Shown piece by piece: positions 1-8,266 of a stretch of 64,000 nucleotides of DNA. The stretch comes from a virus. The translations under genes were made by a program, and so were the position numbers. Each line of letters begins with the position of its first letter. The first letter of the stretch is position 1. Location: IMG/VR virus record IMGVR_UViG_3300042332_000965, positions 1 to 64,000 of that record; one strand, written 5' to 3'. Under the pieces are notes generated by a model. That model did no database searches. It saw nothing but the letters and a program-made list of their open reading frames with translations, and was not told the origin of the DNA.

Positions 1-165
1 CTGGCTGCCCTGGCTGCCCTGGCAGGCTCCGCCTGCACTGGCTGCCCTGGCTGCCCTGGCAGGCTCCGCCTGCACTGGCTGCCCTGGCTGCCCTGGCAGG
101 CTCCGCCTGCACTGGCTGCCCTGGCTGCCCTGGCAGGCTCCGCCTGCACTGGCTGCCCTGCCCTA
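1..165. repeat. 37-bp tandem repeat, four units plus a partial fifth
   Basis: Four identical 37-bp units occupy 1-148 and a partial unit follows. Each unit holds two copies of a 9-11 bp CTGGCTGCC subrepeat and a small palindrome, CAGGC TCC GCCTG. There are no variable spacers. No reading frame with a ribosome binding site covers it. The window begins inside the array, so the true copy number is unknown. A repeat at a contig edge could be a real terminal or origin-associated repeat, or simply where an assembly was cut. Confidence 0.9.
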
Positions 166-190
166 GTGTACTAGCCCACCAGTACACTAG
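163..190. repeat. Perfect 10-bp inverted repeat
   Basis: CTAGTGTACT at 163-172 is repeated inverted as AGTACACTAG at 181-190 around an 8-nt loop. It immediately follows the tandem array. No U-run follows, so it is not an obvious terminator. It could be a protein-binding site or a replication or packaging signal, but nothing in the sequence decides this. Confidence 0.8.
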
Positions 191-412
191 GCGAACATAA
201 GATACATTATCGGACGATGCATACAAAGCGGGCAGCCATGCCTAGAAAGCAGGCAGGAGGGGGCGAAGCCCCCCATTTGGGGCGAGGGGGATCAGTTTTG
301 CTTATCATAAGACCAAGTGATTCGGGGTGGGTCGCGCTCAACCACGCCTTCAATTTTTTATAAAAACCAAAACTGGAAAGGCTTTGCCTTTACTATGGAC
401 CGCTTCGCGGTC
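191..412. other. Gene-free stretch with short hairpins
   Basis: I see no supported gene here. It holds three perfect short hairpins: GGGGGC-GAA-GCCCCC at 259-273, AAAGGC-TTT-GCCTTT at 377-391 and GACCGC-TTC-GCGGTC at 398-412. These have the same stem-6/loop-3 design that recurs inside coding regions throughout the window. Confidence 0.6.
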
Positions 413-453
413 AAGGCACAAGGCACAAGGCACAAGGCACAAGGCACAAGGCA
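413..453. repeat. 7-bp tandem repeat AAGGCAC
   Basis: Five perfect AAGGCAC units and one partial unit run from 413 to 453. No reading frame is associated. It lies just upstream of the promoter of a candidate structured RNA. Confidence 0.9.
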
Positions 454-487
454 ACCATGACCTCCAAAAATTTTTATAACAAAAAGC

Positions 488-516
488 TTGCAAGGATCTG
501 GATGTTATGGTACATT
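488..516 (+). promoter_or_regulatory. sigma70-like promoter
   Basis: TTGCAA at 488-493 and TACATT at 511-516 are separated by 17 nt, matching the bacterial -35/-10 pattern. Transcription would start near 523 and read into the structured region before the FkbM gene. The promoter of the large RNA near 62.24 kb has a very similar make-up (TTGCAG, 16 nt, TATCAT). Confidence 0.55.
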
Positions 517-521
517 GGTGC

Positions 522-955
522 CTTCTCAGCAGGGGGAGCCCCTAAGGACACTGGCTGCTGAGCATCCCCAAGAGGGTTAGTTAGCTGCAACCAGGGTAGA
601 CCAACATAGCAGCAAGGGAATGGGTTTGATTCACTGCTGGCCCCAAAGGGTTCGGTTCCCAGGTAGAATGGATAAGCGGGTGGTGAACATCGCGAAGGCC
701 CCTGTTGGACGGAGTGTTCCGTAAGAGCCTTGCCGCTGGCCGGTGACTAACACTAGGACGCTGCCCCTTGGCCGAGCCGTGCTCTGCATGCACCTTTATC
801 GGACACCAAGTGACCCGCAACCTAGTTTTCTAAGGAAAACTGGGTAGGGGTTTCTATTCCTTGGTGCGTCCGGCTTGCAGACCCCTTTATTAGGGGTACC
901 AAGCCATTTAAGACCGCAAAGCGGTCACTAATGCACTGTTACCATTTATTTTTAG
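522..955 (+). ncRNA. Candidate structured RNA or long leader
   Basis: About 430 nt without a credible gene; the antisense frame at 581-820 has no supporting features. It is rich in stems: CTCAGCAG/CTGCTGAG near 527-561, a 10-bp stem CCTAGTTTTC/GGAAAACTGGG near 820-844, CCCC/GGGG near 880-897 and GACCGC-AAA-GCGGTC at 912-926. A T-arm-like hairpin, GGG-TTCGGTT-CCC, lies near 648-660. It may be an independent RNA related to the one at 62.24-62.74 kb (similar promoter, similar first hairpin) or the leader of the FkbM gene. I see no clear terminator. Confidence 0.4.
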
Positions 956-983
956 CCCAAGGTCTGGACTTTTCGTAACTATA

Positions 984-1002
984 CCCCCTGATAGGGGGAG
1001 GA
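984..1002 (+). promoter_or_regulatory. Hairpin adjoining the Shine-Dalgarno site
   Basis: CCCCC at 984-988 pairs with GGGGG at 994-998, and the ribosome binding site GGAGGA starts inside the 3' arm, 7-12 nt before the ATG at 1009. Folding could limit ribosome access to the FkbM gene. This is inferred from sequence only. Confidence 0.35.
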
Positions 1003-1008
1003 ATTCTT

Positions 1009-1671
1009 ATGTTAATCTCTTTGAACGACGTGAAAAACCTTTGGGCCAAGTATGGCCTTAGGGGTCTGAGTGTACCCAGTCTACTGAACTCAGTAGCTCA
1101 TGTGGGTGGGCACTATGCTGAGGAGCTGGATGATTACCTGCTGGGAGGATTACAGAAGATTGACATCTTCGAGCCTCTCCAAGTAAATTGCCAAGTGATT
1201 AGGGAGGTAATGGGTAGGTTGCCAGTGTGGCATAAGGAGAAGGTTAAGCTGCATGAGGTAGCCCTAGGCTCCAATACTACCTGGGTCGTGCAACGACCGA
1301 TGTATGTGTCGAGCAATGAGGCACAGAGCAGTAGCCTGCTAAAGCCTACCCATCACTCGGTACAGTATCCCCACATTACTTTCCAGGAGGGAGAGACAGT
1401 TACTGTGATGCCTCTGGATAGCTATAAGCTATCGCCAGATCTTTTGGCTATGGATACCCAGGGGTATGAGCTAGAAGTGCTTAAAGGGGCCACAGAGACG
1501 CTTAAAAGCGTCAAGGTGGTCTATACTGAGGTGAGCAATGTGCCTTTGTACGAAGGATCTGCCTTGGTCGATGATATCGACGAGTTTCTCCAGCCTTATG
1601 GATTCAAGAGAGTCCGGACGGATTGGGTAGGTGGGACTTGGGGAGATGCGGTCTACGTTAGAATCCCGTAG
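1009..1671 (+). CDS. FkbM-family SAM methyltransferase
   Basis: A 220-residue protein with the C-terminal FkbM signature: LLAMDTQGYELEVLKGA (around residues 145-162) followed by 'VVYTEVS'. Family members are SAM-dependent O-methyltransferases, often acting on sugars or glycans. The N-terminal SAM-binding glycine loop is weak (VAHVGGHYAEEL near residue 30). The start is set by GGAGGA seven bases upstream. It stands alone between a structured region and a terminator at 1734. In a phage with several glycosyltransferases it may modify host surface glycans or virion glycans; the substrate cannot be told. Confidence 0.8.
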   Translation: MLISLNDVKNLWAKYGLRGLSVPSLLNSVAHVGGHYAEELDDYLLGGLQKIDIFEPLQVNCQVIREVMGRLPVWHKEKVKLHEVALGSNTTWVVQRPMYVSSNEAQSSSLLKPTHHSVQYPHITFQEGETVTVMPLDSYKLSPDLLAMDTQGYELEVLKGATETLKSVKVVYTEVSNVPLYEGSALVDDIDEFLQPYGFKRVRTDWVGGTWGDAVYVRIP

Positions 1672-1733
1672 GATCGCCAAATTGGGGCCTAGGAAGCGTT
1701 TGGACGCTTAGAAGGCCCTGTAAGGCTAGAAAC

Positions 1734-1762
1734 GAAAAACGGCCCTCCATGGGGCCGTTTTG
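1734..1762. terminator. Bidirectional intrinsic terminator
   Basis: AAAAACGGCCC and GGGCCGTTTT flank a 6-nt loop, giving a GC-rich stem with U-runs on both strands. It lies between the convergent FkbM gene (+) and the gene ending at 1796 (-). Confidence 0.85.
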
Positions 1763-1795
1763 TGCGTTTAGTGCGATGCCGGAATTCCGGCATTG

Positions 1796-2176
1796 TTACT
1801 GCTCAAGGTATTGGACATTGCGTAGGTGTGCAGTAACACCCAGACCCCCGAGGTCGATGGAAGGTACCGTCCCTACGTGCATATAGATATTGGTAATTAC
1901 TTGTTCTTGAGTTTTCCCCGGTTGCCAGTTCACATATCTCATAGTTACCGGGGTACGGTTTGTCATAAACTCCACCGCTTTCTCCAAGGTTAGTGGCTTC
2001 CATACCTCCACTTTGCGGAGAATAGGGTACTGGCCTATGCTATCAAACGGCCATACTTTAGGGGTTCCGTTTACATCGTAAACAGATATCTCTCCAGCCT
2101 CTACTTGGCGATACTCCCCAGTGTACTCATAACCCTCTATCTTGGGCATCTGCATCAAAACTTCTACAGTTTCCAT
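1796..2176 (-). CDS. Paralogous small protein with 'EGYEYTGE...YPILRKVEVWKPLT' motif
   Basis: A 126-residue protein of unknown function. It shares two blocks with several other proteins of this phage: an N-terminal EGYEYTGEYR near residue 13-22 and YPILRKVEVWKPLTLEKA in the middle. Its closest relatives are at 37431-37850 and 40810-41208. It has no catalytic motif I recognise, no signal peptide and no membrane segment. The fold is probably small and beta-rich. It is separated from the rest of the reverse-strand genes and has its own upstream motif near 2247. Confidence 0.75.
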   Translation of the reverse strand: METVEVLMQMPKIEGYEYTGEYRQVEAGEISVYDVNGTPKVWPFDSIGQYPILRKVEVWKPLTLEKAVEFMTNRTPVTMRYVNWQPGKTQEQVITNIYMHVGTVPSIDLGGLGVTAHLRNVQYLEQ

Positions 2177-2246
2177 AAATACTCCATGCGTAGACAGCTA
2201 CGCTTTTTGTGAAATTGTTTCATATCTGTGGTATGGTAAACCAACA

Positions 2247-2264
2247 CACCCTAACTATACACAA
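2247..2264 (-). promoter_or_regulatory. Weak copy of the phage promoter motif
   Basis: On the minus strand this reads TTGTGTATAGTTAGGGTG, 13 of 18 positions identical to the motif before tRNA-Glu (60474-60491). It lies about 70 nt upstream of the gene starting at 2176. Confidence 0.35.
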
Positions 2265-2279
2265 AATAAAGGTCGCGGG

Positions 2280-2924
2280 ATGCCAAAAACCAAGAAAAAG
2301 ACGGTAACAGTCAAGAAAATCGCTGATGCAGTGGCGGAAGCACATGGAATCCGGAAATACCAAGCAAAAGCGATCGTAGAGTCCGTCTTTGATGAACTTT
2401 CCAAGCAATTTGCTGAGAATGGGCACATGAAAGTTCCCAATTTGGGAACTTTTAACGTGTCAATCACTACCCGGAGCGGCGAAGCACGCCCCTATTTCAA
2501 GTTCGCACCCATAGGAAGGCTCCGCAACTTCCTGAAAACCATGTGTACGGACAAGGAAAACGCTCCATTCTTGGAATACATCCTAGAACGGGACGCCGTG
2601 AAGCTGGAGCGGTTCGAAACCCGCAGACTGGAGATGCTGGCCAAGATAAAAGGGTGGCGAATCGAGTCGCAGGACAGAGAACGAACCCGAATTGCCCAGT
2701 TTCTAAGCGATAAACTGGGCCAGGATGTAGATAAATCTCTGATCGGGCCGGAGTACCTTACTCCACCCCGCGATCGTAATGCTCGGTTACCCGATCACCG
2801 TATAACTGCGCGTGAGTTGTTAGCCAAGAGCGGAGTGTTGCCCCTCCAGACAGAAGATCCCCATTCGACGCTCGAAGGAAATATCCTTCCTGCGTCACCT
2901 CTAGATAGCAATTCTCCGTCTTGA
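2280..2924 (+). CDS. HU/IHF-like DNA-binding protein with C-terminal extension
   Basis: A 214-residue protein, starting at the ATG of MPKTKKKTVTVKKIADAVAE. Residues 8-90 match the HU/IHF fold: helix pair with 'YQAKAIVESVFDEL', then 'GHMKVPNLGTFNVSITTRSGE', the usual 'G.V...GFG.F' region. HU proteins bend DNA and organise nucleoids or help packaging and replication. The C-terminal 120 residues are charged and unlike HU. An alternative upstream start at 2142 would add 46 unlikely residues. Its 3' end overlaps the opposite-strand gene at 2758-3207 by 167 bp. Confidence 0.75.
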   Translation: MPKTKKKTVTVKKIADAVAEAHGIRKYQAKAIVESVFDELSKQFAENGHMKVPNLGTFNVSITTRSGEARPYFKFAPIGRLRNFLKTMCTDKENAPFLEYILERDAVKLERFETRRLEMLAKIKGWRIESQDRERTRIAQFLSDKLGQDVDKSLIGPEYLTPPRDRNARLPDHRITARELLAKSGVLPLQTEDPHSTLEGNILPASPLDSNSPS

Positions 2925-3207
2925 GGCACTTGTCTACCATGTCGAAGACTGGAAAAAGCTCTACCCATTCATTGTCAACTGACACGGCAATATCGATCAT
3001 CTTCAGGGCAAGGCTGGCACATGCCCCATACTTGCTAATGTCCAGGATGTTATGGGCCTCTTTTTCCATCGCAGCTATCTCCGCTCTAGTGTATCGTCGT
3101 TTTGTCGGTCTAAGGCTGCGTTTCCGCAGCGATGACCGATCGAGAATGTATTTAGCTTGTCTAGCAAGCGTCTGTAAAAAGTCAGGGCTAGGTTGCTCTG
3201 CTAACAT
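2758..3207 (-). CDS. Hypothetical protein antisense to the HU gene end
   Basis: 149 residues of unknown function. The start MLAEQPSPD was chosen because GAGGA lies just upstream; a longer start at 3228 exists. The N-terminal half is basic ('SSLRKRSLRPTKRRYTRAEIAAMEKEA'), the rest is ordinary globular sequence ending in 'HYDRGVE'. It converges on the HU-like gene and overlaps it, which is uncommon in phages; one of the two ends may be mis-assigned, but both read like real proteins. Confidence 0.6.
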   Translation of the reverse strand: MLAEQPSPDFLQTLARQAKYILDRSSLRKRSLRPTKRRYTRAEIAAMEKEAHNILDISKYGACASLALKMIDIAVSVDNEWVELFPVFDMVDKCLKTENCYLEVTQEGYFLRASNGDLLSGGATLRSWLTTHAQLYGDRVTEHYDRGVE

Positions 3208-3284
3208 GATTGTCCTCGCCAATGGCATAAGTAAAACTAATATTGGCGGGATATAAGCCTCTATTCTAATCTAAAACGTAAAAA

Positions 3285-4718
3285 ATGCAAATCGACTATT
3301 ACACCGAGTTAGCTAGGCTCTGCCAAGATAACTACCACTCATTCTTGCGGACCTTCTGGAAAATCCTCTGCCCAACGGACAAATTGGTAGACAATTGGCA
3401 TATAAAACTACTGTGCGACGAGTTGCAGGTAGCGGCTGAGCGGGTGTTCGCAGGCGAACCCAAGGAATACGATCTAGTAGTCAACATCAGTCCAGGTACA
3501 TCCAAGTCCACAATCTTCTCGATTATGTACCAACCTTGGCTCTGGACTCGGGATCCGAGCATTAGGTTCCTAGGAGTAAGCTGTAATGATGACTTGGCAT
3601 GGGATTTCTCGGGAAAAGCCAAGCGGATCGTAGAGAGCCCGCTCTACCAGAAGCTATTCCCCCACGTAAAGCTGCGAAAAGACGTAAATAGTAAGTCTTT
3701 GTGGGCAAATTCCTGTAACGGGGAACGTATGAGCTACGGCTTGGGCTCCAACGTGGTTGGTAAGCACGCCCACATTATCGGGATGGACGACTTGATTAAC
3801 GCCCAGCAAGCACGTTCTCCAGCCGACTTGTTAACTGCGGAGCAGTTCATTCGCGAAATTATCCCCACTCGGAAGACGGACAAGCTCAGAACTTTCAGCT
3901 TTTTGGTCATGCAACGGTTATCCGTTAATGACCCTACTGCTGTTATTCTGCGGGAATGGCCCAAAGTCAAGCTTATCTGTATGCCAGGAGAGGAAACCGA
4001 GAATATCCAGCCTGAGGGAATCCGGAAGTACTATAAGGATGGCTTATTCGACCCGGTTCGGATGCCGAGGGAAGTATTGGATGACTTCCGCATCAAGATG
4101 CACGAATACGGCTATGCCGGTCAGATACTCCAAGTGCCGATTCCGGCATCTGGAGGTGTTATCAAGGTGGATAGGATCGTACAGCATGAGCTAGGAGTAC
4201 CCGATCATATCAAGTTTGTCAAGAAAGTGCGTGCCTGGGATAAGGCAGCACTCGACAAAGCAGGTGACTATACTACGGGAGTTCTGCTGGGAATCACGGA
4301 AGATAAGCAGATTTGGATACTATCAATCATTCGGGGCCAGTGGAGCACCGACGAACGGGAGCGAATTATCTTGGCTACAGCACATGCAGACGGGAAAAGC
4401 ACTAAGGTTACCTTTGAACAGGAAGGCGGCTCAGGCGGTTTGGATTCTGTCCGAGAATCCGTGAAACGGCTTGGCGGCTTTGTTGTCCACGTAGAGAAGC
4501 ACACCCAAAAGGGAGGTAAGCTAACCCGAGCGGACGCATTCGCGACCCAAGTTAACTTTGGTAACGTGCATACGGCCCTGCGAGGTAAGATTTGGGACGA
4601 GTTCGTCCGAGAAGCTATGTACTTCCCTGACGTTATGAACGACGACCAGATCGATGCTGTAGCCCTAGCTTACACTGTCCTGACCCGGCAAACTGTCAAG
4701 TTGGGCGTTATCAAGTAA
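3285..4718 (+). CDS. terL: Terminase large subunit
   Basis: A 477-residue packaging motor. The ATPase half has a Walker A-like SPGTSKST (residues 69-76), a Walker B HIIGMDDL (163-170) and a coupling motif near 'TFSFLVMQRLS'. The nuclease half has the RNase H-like acidic residues in 'RAWDKAALDKAGDYTTGV', 'FEQEGGSGG' and 'NDDQIDAVALAY'. It cuts concatemeric DNA and translocates it through the portal. No small terminase was recognised; the HU-like gene upstream or an unrecognised small gene may fill that role. The start has a weak ribosome site. It heads the plus-strand virion block. Confidence 0.93.
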   Translation: MQIDYYTELARLCQDNYHSFLRTFWKILCPTDKLVDNWHIKLLCDELQVAAERVFAGEPKEYDLVVNISPGTSKSTIFSIMYQPWLWTRDPSIRFLGVSCNDDLAWDFSGKAKRIVESPLYQKLFPHVKLRKDVNSKSLWANSCNGERMSYGLGSNVVGKHAHIIGMDDLINAQQARSPADLLTAEQFIREIIPTRKTDKLRTFSFLVMQRLSVNDPTAVILREWPKVKLICMPGEETENIQPEGIRKYYKDGLFDPVRMPREVLDDFRIKMHEYGYAGQILQVPIPASGGVIKVDRIVQHELGVPDHIKFVKKVRAWDKAALDKAGDYTTGVLLGITEDKQIWILSIIRGQWSTDERERIILATAHADGKSTKVTFEQEGGSGGLDSVRESVKRLGGFVVHVEKHTQKGGKLTRADAFATQVNFGNVHTALRGKIWDEFVREAMYFPDVMNDDQIDAVALAYTVLTRQTVKLGVIK

Positions 4719-4928
4719 GAATTCGGTGCTGAATCCCGGATCGTAGTGAATCTCCCCTTCAAGATCGCCGCCATCCCAGGCTAAGTTCTTGGCTACACCT
4801 ACACGGATCCCATTAGCATCCCGAACTTCGATGCTCTCAGGAACTGGAAAAGGGGTATTAGGTGAGTATACGACCTGGATAGTCGTTCGGCAGGAGTTCG
4901 CTAAAGCGATCGGTATTTTCGGAAGCAT
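4665..4928 (-). CDS. Small hypothetical protein antisense to the terL end
   Basis: 87 residues, start ATG preceded by GAGGT. The sequence 'VPESIEVRDANGIRVGVAKNLAWDGGDLEGEIHYDPGF' looks like a genuine beta-rich domain rather than an antisense shadow. It overlaps terL by 54 bp. A GTATAGTGGTATAG motif, related to the proposed phage promoter, lies just upstream (about 4938-4955). It is the only reverse gene inside the virion block. Function unknown. Confidence 0.55.
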   Translation of the reverse strand: MLPKIPIALANSCRTTIQVVYSPNTPFPVPESIEVRDANGIRVGVAKNLAWDGGDLEGEIHYDPGFSTEFLLDNAQLDSLPGQDSVS

Positions 4929-5027
4929 AGTTTTACCTCTATACCACTATACACCTAAAATCAGGCAGCTACCCACATATCCTGCTAGAATTGCCCTAAT
5001 CACTTCCGCTAATAGGGCAATAGGTTA

Positions 5028-6575
5028 ATGGAAAGCGACATTCAGCGAACCATCCAAGGGTTCGAAACTCAGCTAAAATTCGTCAATAACGTCTACGATA
5101 GAGTTCTGTCCGGGCTTCCGGTCATGGACGGACCTAACGAAGATCGTAATATCGACGAACAATGCGGCTATCCAGATATAATCACGCTTGCTGCGTACCT
5201 ATATCTCTACCGAAGAAATGAGATCGGTAATCGGGTTGTCAATATCGAGCCCGATGAATGCTGGAAGGATTTCCCTCTGATCTATGAAACGGAGGAAGAA
5301 AGAGAGACTCCCTTCGAGAAGGCGGTTGACCGCCTAGAGAAGAAAACAAATCTCTACTCGTACCTACACCGCCTGGACCGCATTAGCGGTATCGGCAGCT
5401 TTGGTGTTTTGTTCCTTGGTTTCGATGACGGCGAGGCGTTCGATGAACCGGCTCCCGGTTTCGACGAAGCAGGGCCGACTGACGAGAGAGGGGTAGCTAA
5501 CCTACTGTACTACCGAGTATTCAGCGAGGCTAGTGCTACAGTCGCTGAATTCGAGACGGATCCTCAGAATCCACGCCACGGGCAACCTAAATACTACAAC
5601 CTGACCTTCCAGGAATACCCATCCGGACATACAGCTACGGCTTCCTCGACTAGATCCTCGGACCACCGAGTCCATTGGTCGCGAGTCGTCCATGTCGCAG
5701 ATAATCGAATTGAGTCGGATTTCTTCGGTTTACCTCGTATGGAGGCGGTTTTCAACCGCTTGCTTGACTTACGTAAAGTGGTCGGCGGCTCCGGAGAGAT
5801 GTACTGGAAAGGTGCTTTCCCTGGCCTTTCGTTCGAAGTCGATCCTAAGGCAGGCGAATTCTCCGAGGAAGAACGAGAAGCACTCCGCGAGGATGTTAGA
5901 TCCTATGCCGAAGGGCTCCAGCGGTACATCACGATGGTTGGGGTGAAGGTCAATTCGATCGCTCCTCAGGTCGTAGATCCTACAGAGCACACGAACAACA
6001 TCCTGAAGCTGATCGCCATGAATAAAGGCGTTCCCATGCAGACGTTCATGGGATCCCAGCAAGGCCAGCTCGACAGCCCCCAAGACACCATTCTCTGGCG
6101 GGAGCGTATCACGCTCCGAAAAGAGCGACACGTCAGCCCGAACATTATTCGACCTACGATCGATCGTTTGATTCAGACTGGGTGCTTACCAGCACCAGAG
6201 CCCCAAGCAGACCAACCCCTACCGTACATCGTCCGATGGGAGCCGATGGCTCCGCTTTCGATCATCGAACAAGCTAAGGTTGCCAAAGACATGGCCGAAG
6301 CCTTGTCGCGATACGCGACAGCCGGTGCCGAAGCTCTTATGCCTTTCCCTGAGTTCCTCGGTAAGGTCATGGGATTCAGCGCACAGCAAGTCCAAGCAAT
6401 CATGGGTGCTGCTAAGACCGAGCTATCAGTCGTGCTACAGCAACTCAAGGCAGGTATGGAAGCCGGTGGAACCGGCACCACGGGCGGTAACGTACCGACC
6501 TCTGTACCTAACATGCAGAAGAAAAAAGATCCGTCCAAGACCCCCGCCAACTCAGTTCAACCTAAGAGGAACTAA
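5028..6575 (+). CDS. Portal protein (DUF1073-like)
   Basis: 515 residues. The order terminase, this gene, DUF2213-type protease and capsid, plus internal features such as 'EIGNRVVNIEPDECWKDFPLI', 'RISGIGSFGVLFLGFDDG' and 'GVPMQTFMGSQQGQLDSP', fit the DUF1073/anti-CBASS-type portal family. Portals form the dodecameric ring at the capsid vertex through which DNA is pumped. The C-terminal tail is low complexity (Gly/Thr, then Lys/Pro), as is common in portals. The next gene's ATG overlaps its stop codon. Confidence 0.85.
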   Translation: MESDIQRTIQGFETQLKFVNNVYDRVLSGLPVMDGPNEDRNIDEQCGYPDIITLAAYLYLYRRNEIGNRVVNIEPDECWKDFPLIYETEEERETPFEKAVDRLEKKTNLYSYLHRLDRISGIGSFGVLFLGFDDGEAFDEPAPGFDEAGPTDERGVANLLYYRVFSEASATVAEFETDPQNPRHGQPKYYNLTFQEYPSGHTATASSTRSSDHRVHWSRVVHVADNRIESDFFGLPRMEAVFNRLLDLRKVVGGSGEMYWKGAFPGLSFEVDPKAGEFSEEEREALREDVRSYAEGLQRYITMVGVKVNSIAPQVVDPTEHTNNILKLIAMNKGVPMQTFMGSQQGQLDSPQDTILWRERITLRKERHVSPNIIRPTIDRLIQTGCLPAPEPQADQPLPYIVRWEPMAPLSIIEQAKVAKDMAEALSRYATAGAEALMPFPEFLGKVMGFSAQQVQAIMGAAKTELSVVLQQLKAGMEAGGTGTTGGNVPTSVPNMQKKKDPSKTPANSVQPKRN

Positions 6576-6892
6576 TGCACAACTTCAACCCATTAGCCGC
6601 TCGGCTGCTTTCAGCAGCTTTGCGGGCAGATGACCTGGAAGCTGCAAAGGAATTCGCACTAGACCTAACCGATAGCGAATTCCTGATTCAGCATCGCTTC
6701 GAGCCTGGGAAAACGTATACCACGAAGGAACTCGCAGATCTTATCGACTCGACGCTCCCCCAGATCGAAAGCGGCAAGGTAGATTTGGTTTGGGGTTTGT
6801 ACATCCCCACCGTACTCGGTGCCGTATGTGATTGGCTTGCTAACGACGTATTAGGAGAGAATGATGGAAAAGCTGATAGCCAACCTAGCTAG
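6575..6892 (+). CDS. Hypothetical protein between portal and protease
   Basis: 105 residues, unrecognised. It is acidic and helical, with no membrane segment. Its ATG overlaps the portal stop codon and its 3' end overlaps the protease gene by 32 bp, so it is translated with the head genes and probably has a head assembly or DNA-related role. Confidence 0.7.
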   Translation: MHNFNPLAARLLSAALRADDLEAAKEFALDLTDSEFLIQHRFEPGKTYTTKELADLIDSTLPQIESGKVDLVWGLYIPTVLGAVCDWLANDVLGENDGKADSQPS

Positions 6893-8261
6893 TGCTAAGG
6901 TACGGACAGAAACACTCAAAGGTAAGAACTACCTCGTAGCCCCAGTCTCGATGATTAAAGAGGGCGTTTGGCGAGGGATCGGCGGAACTCCGATCTTGTA
7001 TACCGAACGAGAGATTGAGAAGTCCGTAATCGCCTGGAATCACAAGCCTATCACCGTCGAGCATCCTACCAACAGCAGAGGCGAGCTTGTCTCAGGTGCT
7101 CTCACTGAGAGCCTGGAGAAGTTCTCGCTGGGTATCATCCTCAACGCAAAATATAACAGACGAACCAAGAAACTGCAAGCAGAAGCTTGGTTTGAGATCG
7201 ATCGATTCGATCAAGTCGAAGGTGGCGATAGGATCCACTCAGCGTTGCTAGCCAATCAAAAGCTGGAAGTCAGTACCGGTCTTTTCGTGGATGCTTCTAC
7301 GGTTACTGGAACCTTCGACAATAAGGAATATAGCATGACGGCTAGCAATTTCCGCCCTGACCACTTGGCGATCATACTGTCTGGCGAAGGTGCTTGCTCC
7401 GTTAAGGACGGAGCCGGACTGCTGGTCAACAAAGCCGAGATGACGACTGAGGAAGTGTCGGAAGATATTGACAAGTCCCGACCGGAACTGCTCCCCGTGT
7501 TCGTCGGTAACGCAATGGAACTCACGTCGCTTCTCGACAAGGTTCGCACTGCGATCTACCAAGCATACGAAGTTTACCGGGAAAATGAGCCTTCAACCTA
7601 CGCCTACATCGAAGCCATTTACCCCTCGTACTGCATCCTCTGCCTCCAGACTGGAGGAGAATCGACGCACTACAAGCAAAATTATGCAATTGAAAATGAT
7701 TCTGTTACATTATTAGAAGAACTGATACCAGTTACTCGCAAGGTAACGTACCAAGTGAACAATACGAAAGAGAACATGGAAAGAAAAGACCTAATTGCAA
7801 AGCTAGGCCAAGAACACTCCGAGTTCGTTGCCAACATGAGTGACGAGCAGTTCAAGGCTTTTGAGAAGGCTCTACAGCCTTCCCAAGCTGCTCCCGCCGC
7901 ACCAGCGGCTCCCGTAGCAGAGAAAATTGTATGTAACTCCGTTGAGGAATTACTATCTACTTACGCTTCTGATAGCGTGAAGAACATCGTACAGGATGCT
8001 GTAGCTCTTGCGGTTAAGACCCGTGAAGACCTTATCGAGAAGATCGTTGCTAATAGCAAGGATGTCTGGACTAAGGAAGAACTCGCATCTTTCCAAACCG
8101 CACATTTGACCAAGCTTGCAGCTTCCGTTCAGGCTCCCGCTTCGGCGAAGTCGAACCCAGCCGTTTATGCAGGTGAGGCATTCGTAGGCAACCAAGGTAA
8201 GGTTGACACCTCCAAGGTAGCTCCTCCCCTTCCTATCCCTACTTTCTCTGTTGAGGCTTAA
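6861..8261 (+). CDS. DUF2213-type prohead protease with scaffold-like C-terminus
   Basis: 466 residues. The N-terminal half has the DUF2213/U35-like pattern: 'YLVAPVSMIKEGVW', 'WNHKPITVEHPTN', 'LEVSTGLFVD' and 'NFRPDHLAIILSGEGACSVKDGAGL'. These putative serine-histidine proteases mature the prohead. After about residue 190 comes a domain of unknown role, then 'MERKDLIAKLGQEHSEFVANMSDEQFKAFEKAL' and Ala/Pro-rich and helical segments typical of scaffolding cores. Two internal ATGs (for example at the MERKDL segment) could give a separate scaffold, as in many phages. Confidence 0.8.
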   Translation: MMEKLIANLASAKVRTETLKGKNYLVAPVSMIKEGVWRGIGGTPILYTEREIEKSVIAWNHKPITVEHPTNSRGELVSGALTESLEKFSLGIILNAKYNRRTKKLQAEAWFEIDRFDQVEGGDRIHSALLANQKLEVSTGLFVDASTVTGTFDNKEYSMTASNFRPDHLAIILSGEGACSVKDGAGLLVNKAEMTTEEVSEDIDKSRPELLPVFVGNAMELTSLLDKVRTAIYQAYEVYRENEPSTYAYIEAIYPSYCILCLQTGGESTHYKQNYAIENDSVTLLEELIPVTRKVTYQVNNTKENMERKDLIAKLGQEHSEFVANMSDEQFKAFEKALQPSQAAPAAPAAPVAEKIVCNSVEELLSTYASDSVKNIVQDAVALAVKTREDLIEKIVANSKDVWTKEELASFQTAHLTKLAASVQAPASAKSNPAVYAGEAFVGNQGKVDTSKVAPPLPIPTFSVEA

Positions 8262-8266
8262 TTAGC

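Noticed and set aside
1-165. CRISPR array at the left end
   Set aside because: The 37-bp units are directly adjacent with no unique spacers, and there are no cas genes.
640-672. Ordinary tRNA around the GGG-TTCGGTT-CCC hairpin
   Set aside because: No matching acceptor strand, D-arm or anticodon arm at the right distances.
581-820. Antisense 79-residue reading frame in the left region
   Set aside because: No ribosome site, low-complexity composition, and it lies across stems of the candidate RNA.
2921-3256. 111-residue plus-strand frame after the HU gene
   Set aside because: It is opposite to the better supported reverse gene 2758-3207 and has no ribosome site.
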